Below are positions 8,571 to 16,992 of a stretch of 30,970 nucleotides of DNA, one piece after another (within the stretch, counting starts at the first letter, position 1; every line of letters starts with the position of its first letter). The notes under the pieces are model-generated. The model saw only the letters and a list, made by a program, of their open reading frames with translations, ran no database searches and was not told the origin of the DNA. Source of the DNA: Symsagittifera roscoffensis (Eukaryota; Xenacoelomorpha; Acoela; Convolutidae); assembly GCF_963678635.1 (NCBI RefSeq), contig NW_026971528.1, positions 1 to 30,970 of the forward strand. Direction: 5' to 3'. Made by a program: the position numbers and the translations under genes.

Positions 8571-10718
8571 TCAGTGCAGTTTGAAAGATCCCCTGTGGTT
8601 TTTGTGCATGTCGTCCAGGTACCTCGTCATGGGGCTGTTTACGTGGGGGAATCTGTCAGGGTTCTCGGCAGTGTAGATTGGGGGCAGGGCACTGTCTGTG
8701 CCCCAGCTGCGGGGGGTTAGTGTCCAGGGACGTCCCTTGTAGGGCAGCATTTCACGCAGGGTCGACCATGAGACGTCCCTAGTTATAAACAAAGTTTCCA
8801 GTGCCTGCAGTTTTTATAAATTACGCAATCCTTCCTATTGGTTTGATTTGGTGCTCAATCGTTTAATGCGTTCATTGATACAGTGCTGATTTAAATTAAC
8901 CGGACAAAACGCGTCAAACTTGAAATTTAAAACGCATTTTTCTCAAATTGGGTTGAAATTTAAAACGCATTTTTCTCAAATTGGGTTGAGTTTAGGTGAA
9001 AACTTATGAAGACAAAACTTGCTTAGAGTTTTAGCAGAAATAATATGGTGTAATTTGTTTTGCGAAATTCGGGCCCAAAATTTTACCCCAAAAATGGGTC
9101 AATTTGGCTTTTCTTAGTTAAATCAAAAATTACGCCAAAAATACCCAGTCGATCACAGACAAAATTATATCAAAGTGAGCCCCTTACGTAGCTCAACAAA
9201 CTTTAAGAAGGGTATAATCTCAAAAACATTGTATAAATTAATTTATTTTTGTTTGATAGACAAAAAAGGTCATTTTTACTATATAAAACAGCAACTTTTT
9301 ATTTAAAAACAATTTTTAAACAATATGCATTTTTTTTGGAGATTATACCCTTTTAAAGTTTGTTGAGCTACGTAAGGGGCTCACTTTGATATAACTTTGT
9401 CTGTGATCGACTGGGTATTTTTGGCGTAATTTTTGATTTAACTAAGAAAAGCCAAAATGACCCATTTATGGGGTAAATTTTTGGACCCGAATTTCGCAAA
9501 ACAAATTACACCATATTATTTCTGCTAAAACTCTAAGCAAGTTTTGTCTTCATAAGTTTTCACCTAAACTCAACCCAATTTGAGAAAAATGCGTTTTAAA
9601 TTTCAAGTTTGACGCGTTTTGTCCTGTTAATTTAAATCAGCACTGTATATTTGACTCCATATATGTTATTATGATATATGTCATTTATTACTCCAAAATG
9701 AAGTAGATTGCATTTGAATAAAGGCATTAACTAGTCGCCTAAATTAGAAATAACGAAATCTTCGAGAAATTGATTCATTTTTTAATTTTTACAAACTGCT
9801 TCAATCTTTACAAACAGTAATAAACCTAAATGGAGAGTTTTTTGACATATCCTACAATTTTTGTTCATCAAGTAAAAAGCTTCGAGCAACTTTTAAAAGT
9901 TTAAAATAGCTATAAAAGTTTTAAGAGAAATGCAGAATAAAAGAAAGACTGTCCTAACACAAACTATTAGGTAGATCTTTTGCGAATCTTGCCAAAAAAA
10001 CATTAACTGACATCAAATCTAACCAAGAGTGCTAGTAGATACTATAATCAGGGTAAAAACAGCAGCTCTATGAACTAAGCTGAATCAACTCGTGCTTTGG
10101 TCCTTCCTGAACAGTTTTCCGAGTTCACCTCCATTGACCGAAAAAGCTAATTATACAAATATACACTTAGTCAATGGAAAAGGGCTACAAATTTGAAATA
10201 AGAGCCATAAAAATTCCATTTGTTTTAACGAAATCAGTTTGGTTTTAACTAATCTTAACAATAGTTTTTGCTGAAGCTTACCTTGTACTGGGATTAGAGG
10301 CAGCTGGTCTTATTTCCTCGTGAGCTCTCGTGAACTTGGCCAGAGACGGAGTGGATAGCGGGGGTACGAAAAAGGGCCTAGGCTCCGGCCAGGGCCTCGG
10401 AGTGTACAACTTCTCTCTCGGAGTCGGCACTAGATGTCGCGGATCCCGAGTGTCGAGTCGTTTCCGAACCCACACTATCTCTCGCGACGAATCATTTACG
10501 ACATCTTTTTTCTCAGAATCCGACGAGTCTTCTTGTTTTTTCTTCTCGTCGTCTATATTTTCACTTGAGAGATCCAGCACGTCTTGTTTGTTCAACTGGG
10601 AAAGTTCGATTTCATTTTTGAGTCGTCTTTCTGCTTTTTCGAAATCGAATTCTTTCTTCGATTCTTGCCAGTAAAACAACTTATAGGACCCAAAGTTTCC
10701 CAAACAAGCAGATGTCAT
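8571..10718 (-). CDS. Two-exon gene, conserved-looking protein of about 214 residues
   Basis: Exon 1 runs from ATG at 10718 to 10282 and ends at an AAG|GTAAGC donor. Exon 2 runs from 8778 (after TTTATAACTAG) to TGA at 8571. Donor phase (AG) and acceptor (G) complete one arginine codon and keep frame. Coding parts are clearly richer in G and C than the intron. The N-terminus (MTSACLGNFGSYKLFYW...) leads into a charged helix-like stretch (about residues 20-50) and an acidic Ser/Asp/Glu/Lys segment (50-80). Residues 85-140 are rich in Arg and Pro (LYTPRPWPEPRPFFVPP). The C-terminal half has SWSTLREMLPYKGRPWTLTP and ends SPMTRYLDDMHKNHRGSFKLH. No transmembrane segment or catalytic motif is seen. 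The W/P-rich short-motif style is reminiscent of axonemal inner-lumen proteins, but that is only an impression. The 1503-base intron contains a foldback transposon. Confidence 0.75.
8881..9645. mobile_element. Tc1-like foldback element (MITE) with about 320-bp inverted arms
   Basis: The termini are CAGTGCTGATTTAAATTAAC and its inverse, flanked by TA at 8879-8880 and 9646-9647, the target duplication of Tc1/mariner elements; CAGTGCTG also starts the C. elegans Tc1 ends. The arms (8881 to about 9227 and about 9331 to 9645) are nearly perfect inverted copies with only scattered mismatches; the loop is roughly 100 bases. There is no transposase frame, so it is non-autonomous. The left arm holds an extra 33-bp tandem copy. 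It lies in the intron of the minus-strand gene at 8571-10718, about 100 bases before its acceptor. Confidence 0.92.
8920..8985. repeat. 33-bp tandem duplication in left arm only
   Basis: The unit beginning TTGAAATTTAAAACGC and ending CAAATTGGG occurs twice head to tail (8920-8952 and 8953-8985). The right arm of the element has the matching sequence only once, so the duplication arose after or during the last arm homogenisation. Confidence 0.9.
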
Positions 10719-11745
10719 TTTTAAGCGGCGCAATTAATAATTTAAACGCCAGATTATTGTTCTGTTGTGTCGCTCAGAACAAATGCTGCAAAAAAAACGT
10801 TATAATCCTCTGCACTAGGATTCAAATGAATATTTGTGAAGCTTATGTCTATTTTTGAAACATGGTTGTTTATCTGCTGGTCGCTGTGTATTTTTTCGTG
10901 CTCCGGTTATATAAGACCAGTTTGAAAGTACACCTGTTATTTTGATTTAATAGACCATCACAAAGCAATATACCAGCAGGTATAGTGAATCCAGTTAAAC
11001 TGGCTCAAATTAAACACGAGCTCTTCAAAATTTAAAAAGCAGTTGAGAAAAAAAAATGCTAGATAAGCCAAACAGATTGAATTTAAGAATAAAAATTAAC
11101 CAGATTTCAAGGCTATCTTTGTCAACATTTCAAATTTTAGCCAAAACGCTTTTATCTTTAATTTCTATAACAATGAGTAAGCTTACAAAATAAAATCGCT
11201 TAAAGTTTCTGGGATCAGAAAGAGGCTAAATATCGTTGCTTATAAACATAAGTTAGCTTATTTTTAAAAATAAGGCCCAAGCCGCCTCCATTATTAGGAA
11301 ATATTGTAATTCACAAAACAATTGACTACTGAATTTAAAAAAATTTTTAGAAAAGCAAGAAAAGCCAATTGTTAAGCTCTGAGTTACAGTAGTTTGTCCA
11401 AAAAGGTCCGAAGTGCTCCGAACGGTTAAAAAAAACCGAAACACCAAAAAAAGTCAAACTTGAAATGCTAAATTACAATTGAAAATTTTATAACCGGAGA
11501 AATGCGAGTAGCACAAAGAAAACAGAACCTCTCCCAATAATCGCAACAAGCTCTATATGATGTTTACTAAGAGTGACAAGTGTTTTCCAATAGCCTCTCT
11601 TGTTTTTTAGTAATTTATCGTAGGTTATATGTCTTGACAAAACTTATAGAAAAAACAATAGTTAGAAAAGAGTATGAATTTACATGATGGATAGTTAAAT
11701 ATAATTGATGTAAAACATTAATGAACAATTGTCTTTTTTTCCAAT
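10719..11745. other. Upstream region of the 214-residue gene, no further gene seen
   Basis: AT-rich. It should contain the promoter of the minus-strand gene starting at 10718. The sequence CCGGTTATATAAGACC near 10905-10920 contains a TATATAAG box but lies on the plus strand about 190 bases from the start codon. No open frame with splice support was found. Confidence 0.4.
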
Positions 11746-11749
11746 AGGC

Positions 11750-11870
11750 ATGGAATCAATACCTAATTTTTGCGATTAAAGTCATCTTTATTTGCCTGCA
11801 GTATGCGTCTAGATTGCTGAATGATTGGGCCTCCTATTGTCTCTCAGAGTATTGGGTCAGCAGTTCTTCT
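11750..11870 (-). pseudogene. Decayed copy of the 23.3-23.6 kb exon
   Basis: The minus strand reads QSFSNLDAYCRQIK, matching KSISNLDADYKQFK in the frame at 23263-23643 without an indel. A TAG interrupts the frame six codons upstream and a TGA about 14 codons downstream. This is the 3'-most recognisable piece of array copy 1. Confidence 0.55.
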
Positions 11871-12143
11871 AGAACCGTGTTGCTAAATATAATTTGTCTA
11901 ACCTTTGTTTTTCCGAAACTTATAAGAACTCTATGATTTTAACTTAATAACTTTATTAAAAAATTACAGAAAAAGAACGAAACAAAATTATTCAGTATAA
12001 TATTAACTCGACTGATCGAAATGAGAGTGGGTATAAAAAATATTAAGATTTAAGACAGGTTCAATCTGAAATCAAGAAAACTTCAAAGTACCTTTGTCTA
12101 ACTCTAATGTTCATAGACTAAAACTAATCAGATATCTCGTTTA

Positions 12144-12434
12144 TCTTCCGGTCTTTGGGAAGTTGCAGTAGACTCATTTTTGAGCTTTGAAACTTCAAAA
12201 GAGTATTTAACCAATCATTCTTTGAATGGCAGGTGCTGTTTTTCTTTGCGTCTTTCCTAGGCAATTCTAAGATCTTCCGAAAACAAAAAAAAACAAAAAG
12301 AAAGCATTAAAATATCATGAGAAAAAACATAAACTGGACTGAGCAAAAAACAAGAAGGCGAGGTAGTTTTGTCTAACTTTCATCTTCATAATTTTTGCTT
12401 AGCGGATTTTTATTTTATCTTCCGGTCTTTGGGA
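12144..12434. repeat. TCTTCCGGTCTTTGGG box, two copies here, four in the array
   Basis: The box occurs at 12144 and 12418, with near copies at 14363 (one change) and 23780 (diverged end). It is followed by a CAGTAGAC-like motif in most copies. On the minus strand copies 1 and 2 read LKTLSTENFPKT(G/A)R and then TAA, so the box could cover the 3' end of a coding exon. Confidence 0.6.
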
Positions 12435-12488
12435 AATTTTCAGTAGACAAAGTTTTCAGCCTTCTGACTTTAAAACTGCGTTTTTCAA

Positions 12489-12665
12489 TCAATCTTTGAT
12501 TTGCATGTGGCTTTTTTTCTTGTTTTTGAAAGGCCGCAAAAGAACCAGTTGCTCATCTTTTTGTGGTCTGCATTTCATGGTAGGACTCTTTAACCGGTCA
12601 GCCTCTATGGCTACATGCTTTTTTTGATCTTCGACAACAAATTCCCAGGAAAAAATTGAATATTT
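12489..12665 (-). CDS. Array-family exon fragment, copy 1
   Basis: The frame reads KYSIFSWEFVVEDQKK..., then IEADRLKSPTMKCRP..., and ends MQIKD with TGA. It aligns with the frame at 14429-14617 over its length with a one-codon (3-base) indel and shared blocks KYS, EFVV, EADRLKS, KCRP, EQ, RP and KKK. Frame-preserving divergence argues for past or present coding use. There is no ATG at the start, so it would be an internal or terminal exon; no convincing acceptor remains, because the AG found in copy 2 (TTTCCAG) is TGG here. The product would be small, basic and soluble. Function unknown. Confidence 0.4.
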   Translation of the reverse strand, partial: KYSIFSWEFVVEDQKKHVAIEADRLKSPTMKCRPQKDEQLVLLRPFKNKKKSHMQIKD

Positions 12666-13054
12666 TTAAAAAAAGCCACTTTTAAAAGAATGAAAAAGTC
12701 GGACTACTATTTAAAAAATTGTTATTTTAAAAGTGGAAAAGAGTGCAATCCCATCTAAGCTAAAAAAAACTAAAACATTATTCTGTTAACTCTGTGTTTA
12801 ATCATCTAACCAAAAAAATTAAAACAGTATTCTGTTAGCTCCGTGTTAAATTTCCAATAAAAAACACTCACCCTTTTCTTAGGTAAACAATAGACATTTG
12901 TTCGATTCTTACAATTACATTGGTCTTAAATTTTCTTGATAAAACGTGAATTAGATTTCCGTTAATAGTTTAAAGAAGAATTTACATTTAAAACTGAAAT
13001 AAAAATGTAAAAAATGAGGGAAATAATTGGAATCATTGGTTTCTTTTCTCTTTT

Positions 13055-13306
13055 TTATTTCTCTTCAGTGCTTTTTTCATTCTTCTTGACATTGATATCA
13101 TAAAAATCTTTGACAAAATTGTTACTCGCGGTCTTGATTTCAGTAGCACTCATCATCATCGAATCCAGAATCAATTTGCGTTGATACTTGATGGATTTGA
13201 TTCTGCTTGTACTGTTCTCGTTGGTTAGAACTGCAAAACAAAACTTTGCTATCTTCATCTTAATCTTCTCATGATATTGTGTAGTTAAGCTGAGAGTTTC
13301 CAGTTC
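13055..13306 (-). CDS. Array-family exon, intact copy (83 residues)
   Basis: The frame is open from an ACGGCTAG acceptor (exon starts at 13306: ELETLSLTTQYHEKIK) through MKIAKFCFAVLTNENSTSR and FVKDFYDINVKKN to TAA. An internal ATG at 13258 could also start a 67-residue protein. The copy at 14959-15211 matches closely (ELKTLILTTKYHEKI, FFFAVLTNDNSTS) but has a TGA and later frame changes, so only this copy is intact. The protein is Lys/Ser/Thr-rich with one short hydrophobic run (FCFAVL), too short for a membrane segment. Upstream, at 14029-13999, ATG TAT ACA TTC ACT GAT GAT AAA C is followed by GTAAGT and may be a first exon, though the phases I tried do not join. Function unknown. Confidence 0.42.
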   Translation of the reverse strand, partial: ELETLSLTTQYHEKIKMKIAKFCFAVLTNENSTSRIKSIKYQRKLILDSMMMSATEIKTASNNFVKDFYDINVKKNEKSTEEK

Positions 13307-14039
13307 CTAGCCGTTTCAAACTCTATGACACAGATCTACTTTCTGTTCGCGAAAAACGATGAAAATATGCAAAATTTGTGTCATACACTAGCTAACAATG
13401 GTTGTATTTTGCGTCCTAATCAAATCAAATATTGGTAATTTTTGTGCTGCTCCACGATGAAAAGCAGAAAAATAAAACAAATCCTCAGTTTCATCTTGCC
13501 CATAAAAATATTAACAAAGCATACAGCTTTCAATTTTGTTGGTTTCAACTAGATACAATTATATAGTACTATAAATACTCGAAACACTGTAATTGGTTTG
13601 ACAATATTTTTGTCAGAGTAAGTCACATTTTTAACTCTATTTTGATACGAAACAGAAGATTTTTGAATTACAATCAAGCCAATATGAAACATCAAAGAGA
13701 AGGATTTTCACAGAAAACCACAAGTGAAAACAGTTAATTGGAATAGTTATCTTTCCTCTTGTTTATTAATTTTGGTAGTATTTCATGCGCACAGTTTCAA
13801 AAAAGAAGTTTTTTTCTTACAATTTTTGGTTTAAAATGTTATGTAGACAATGTTATTTTTAATGCGTTCTCATTTTCAAAGTATATTTCCTCAAAAAAAA
13901 TTTAATTTGAGGACATAATTGCCTGCGATTGGTGGAACCTACTTTGAAAAATTGTTTATCTGGCCAAAATTTAGTGGAGAGCTCTATGAAATTACTTACG
14001 TTTATCATCAGTGAATGTATACATACTTTATAAACTGAA

Positions 14040-14350
14040 ATCTTATTCAGTTATTTCTGTAAAAACTTTGCGAATAAATTTTTTAAGGTTTGGTTGTTTG
14101 TACAAAAGGGTGGCTTGATCAATTTGGTTGTTCGTAATTTACCATATAATCTTTATGGCTTTAAAACATTTATTTAAAATTAGATGCTGTTGTTTTTAAC
14201 TAAGTAAACTGGTCCTTTTTTCGATCGTTTTATTATTTTGTTGGAATAGTTTTTTATTTAGATTGGGAAACTCATAAAACTAATATTTTTTTCTAAGACA
14301 AACAATCTTAAATTCTAATAAAAAATTAAAACTTTTGGGTAGTTCTGCGG
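14040..14350 (-). pseudogene. Diverged copy of unit A/B/C start region
   Basis: 14050-14340 is homologous to 16830-17110 and to the starts of units B and C (a TTTTGTTGGAATAG and GGAAACTCATAAAA core). On the minus strand it reads ELPKSFNFLLEFKIVCL, matching DLPKSLNYLLEFKILCL at 19665-19889, then a TAG. This links the gene-like array copies to the A/B/C units. Confidence 0.5.
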
Positions 14351-14428
14351 ATAACTCTTTTATCTTGCGGTCTTTGGGAAATTTTCAGTAGACAAAGTTT
14401 TGAGCTTTCTAAGTTTAAATTGCGTTTC

Positions 14429-14617
14429 TCAACTAGTCTTTGATTTGCATGTGATCTTTTTTTTTGTGTTTCTGATAGGCCGAAAAATGACCGGTTGCTC
14501 GTGGTTTGGTGGTCTGCATTTCAAGGCATGACTTTTTAACCGGTCAGCCTCTGTGTCTTCATGCTTTTTGTTTTGATAATCGACAACAAATTCCCTGGAA
14601 ACTTTTGAATATTTCAA
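14429..14617 (-). CDS. Array-family exon fragment, copy 2
   Basis: Sixty-two codons reading KYSKVSREFVVDYQNKK, EADRLKSHALKCRP..., ending KSKTS. It is the counterpart of 12489-12665 (see shared blocks there). An AG acceptor (TTTCCAG before GGAATTTG) is present in this copy and would keep frame. It is basic and polar, without signal peptide or membrane segment. The neighbouring 83-codon exon of the same copy is broken, so the whole copy may be dead. Confidence 0.35.
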   Translation of the reverse strand: MKYSKVSREFVVDYQNKKHEDTEADRLKSHALKCRPPNHEQPVIFRPIRNTKKKITCKSKTS

Positions 14618-14958
14618 AAGAAAACCAATTTTAAAAGAATGAAAAAGTCAAACTTCTATTTAAAAAGTTGGTATTTGGAAAGTGGAAAAGAGTCCAATCC
14701 AATCTTAGCTAAATAATTTGAAAAATGTTCTGTTAATTCGGTGCAAAACTTTCAATAACAAAACTCATCCCCTTTTTTGGATAAAAAATACGCATTTGTT
14801 CGATTCTTACAATTACATTGGTCTTTAATTTTGTTTATAAAACGTGAATTAGATTTCGGTTAAATGTTTGACGAAGATTTTATACTTAAAGATGAAAATA
14901 AATTGTGAAAAAAATGAAAGGTAATAATCGGAATCATTCGTTTCTTTTCTTTTTTTTA

Positions 14959-15211
14959 ATTTCTTTCAGAGCTTTTTTCTTCCCCCTTCTTGACATTGAT
15001 ATCATAGAAGTAATTGATCCAATTGTTACTCTAGGATCCCGATTTCAGTAGTACTCATCATCACCGAATCCACATTATAACTGTATTGATAGTTGATGGA
15101 TTTGATTCAGCTTGTACTGTTGTCGTTGGTTAGAACTGCAAAAAAAAACTTTGGTTTCTTCATCATAATCTTCTCATGATATTTTGTAGTTAAGATGAGA
15201 GTTTTCAGCTC
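14959..15211 (-). pseudogene. Broken copy of the 83-residue exon
   Basis: Reads ELKTLILTTKYHEKI and FFFAVLTNDNSTS, then TGA where the intact copy has an arginine codon (AGA). A second stop (TAA) follows after IGILE, and the distal part (FYDINVKK-equivalent) is in another frame. Clear inactivation relative to 13055-13306. Confidence 0.6.
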
Positions 15212-15274
15212 ATAAACGGTTCAAACTATGTTGTCAACGTTATTACACAGGTCTGATTTTTGTGTTCCTCCACG

Positions 15275-15415
15275 ATGAAAAGCAAAAAAATAAAACAATT
15301 CCTTAGTTGCATTTTATTCATAATATTATTAACGAAGGATACAGCTTTAAAATTTTGTTCGTGTCAACTAGATACATTTATATCAAGCTATAAATACTCA
15401 AAACACTGTAATTAA
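15275..15415 (+). CDS. Possible small secreted cysteine-containing peptide
   Basis: ATG opens a 46-codon frame, MKSKKIKQFLSCILFIILLT followed by KDTALKFCSCQLDTF... and ending KHCN. The first 20 residues have a basic start and a hydrophobic core like a signal peptide; the rest contains three cysteines. The paralogous position in copy 1 (ATG at 13457) starts MKSRKIKQILSFILPIKIL but a one-base indel ends it at TAG after 31 codons and removes the cysteines. Conservation is therefore weak. No promoter or splice support was seen, although a GTCAGAGTAAG(T) donor-like site is kept in both copies about 15-30 bases after the homologous stop. Confidence 0.22.
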   Translation: MKSKKIKQFLSCILFIILLTKDTALKFCSCQLDTFISSYKYSKHCN

Positions 15416-15799
15416 TTTGACAATACCTTCGTCAGAGTAAGAAACAGTTTTAATTCAAATCTGATACAAAACAGAAGATTTTCGAACTACAATTGGGCCA
15501 ATATGAGTCAACAAAGAGAAGCATTTTCAAAAAAACCAAATATGAAAACAGTTAATTGGAATAGTTATGTTTCCTCTCGGTTGTTAATTTTGGTAGTTTT
15601 TCATGAGGACAGTTTCAAAAAAGAAAAATTCGTCCTACAATTTTGATGTGAAGTCTTATGTAGACAATGTTAATGTTAATGTGTTCTATTTTTGAAAGTA
15701 TAGAACTCGAAAAAAGTTGAATTTGAGGACATGAATGCCGGCGATTGATGGAAGCTAATTTTAGAAATTGTTATTCTGGCCAAAATTTAGAGTAGAGTT

Positions 15800-16830
15800 T
15801 TTTAAGATCTCTTTTAAGTTCATTCCACTAAAACTATAGTCTAATGTTGGGTTACTACCAGATTTATGGTAATTTCAGTAAGCATTATGTCTTTTTTGAA
15901 GTGTTGCATAAGTTTGCTCCTGTTGCTATTTCAGTTTAGAGAACTGGGTTGTCGTATGGCCTGACATGCAACATCATTTGCAAAACATTGGGTTGTTTTA
16001 TCTATTTGTATGCTCTTTTAGATTAAAGGCAGCTTCTATTTATTGATCGTTCACTAGTCCTGTTAAATCTTCAAATAGATCGTTTATTCCTTCAATTTCC
16101 AAATTTTTATCGACCTGTTTTGAAACTGTTTCAGTATTATTATCACTTACTGCAAAAATTTAGTCTTTGGTAGCTATATGATTTTAAAGTTGGTGTCAAG
16201 TTGCAGGTTGAATCTCAATTAAAAATTGGTGTGTATTTTGATTTAAGACTGGTGGTCTAATCCTCAGACATAGGATTCCATTCTTCGGTGTTCTTTGATC
16301 ATCAAGGAAAGCTGTATTTGGTTAACCACTATCTACTGCGGCGCTTAACCTATTTATGTAATTTCTGATAAATTCATCAGTTTGTATTTTTACGTTTTCT
16401 GCTTCTATTCGTCTTCTTTACTCATGTTTATTATCAGTGAGTGTATACATATTTTATAAACTGAATTCTTAAATCGTTCCAAGGTACACCTGCTGCTATT
16501 TCTCGATATCATTGAGCAGCTAGATCTTTTAAAATTGAAATGATTATTGTTTTTTTTTTCGGTTATCATTCGCGTCTTGAGCGTCGCCTGGATCTGCTGG
16601 TCGAGTGCCTACTAAATCAAGAAAATTGTTTGCATCCTTGTTATAGACTGAACCTGTAAGCTTTTGGCTATCTGTACTAAGAATTTTGGATTTTTGTTTA
16701 CTGAATAAGTTTGATGGTTAAAAAAATTAATTAAGTTTTGTGAGGTTTATTGGATTGGATGAACATAGTTAATTTTTTTTGGATATATCAATAACGCTAT
16801 GCGGATGATTGTGTTTTTGTAAAATAGAAG
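15800..16830. other. Copy-2-specific DNA, no gene seen
   Basis: Between the duplicated blocks, roughly 15800-16415 and 16470-16826 have no counterpart in copy 1. Composition is slightly less A/T-tract dominated. No frame with splice support, no terminal inverted repeats and no target duplication were found. Confidence 0.35.
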
Positions 16831-16992
16831 TTATTTCTGTAAAACCTCTGCGAGAAAGAATAGTAATTTTTTTCTGGTTTGGTGGTTTGTAGAAAAGGGT
16901 GACTTGTTAGTAATATACCAGAAAATTTTTATGGATTTAAAAAATATATTTAAAATTAGATGCGGTGGTTTTTAACTGGTCGTTTTTTGAGC

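Larger units (their letters stand above)
14360..16470. repeat. Tandem array copy 2 (gene-like segment)
   Basis: Homologous to about 12410-14050 in the same order: the CGGTCTTTGGG box, the TTTGATTTGCATGTGA segment, CATTTGTTCGATTCTTACAA, the 83-codon exon region, the ACGATGAAAAGCA segment, and GTATACAT...TTTATAAACTGAA. Copy 2 has extra DNA at about 15800-16415 and 16470-16826 that copy 1 lacks. Confidence 0.75.

Noticed and set aside
10330-10674. Plus-strand 114-codon frame
   Set aside because: It is the antisense shadow of exon 1 of the well supported minus-strand gene; serine-rich composition is what the reverse of its acidic/basic codons gives.
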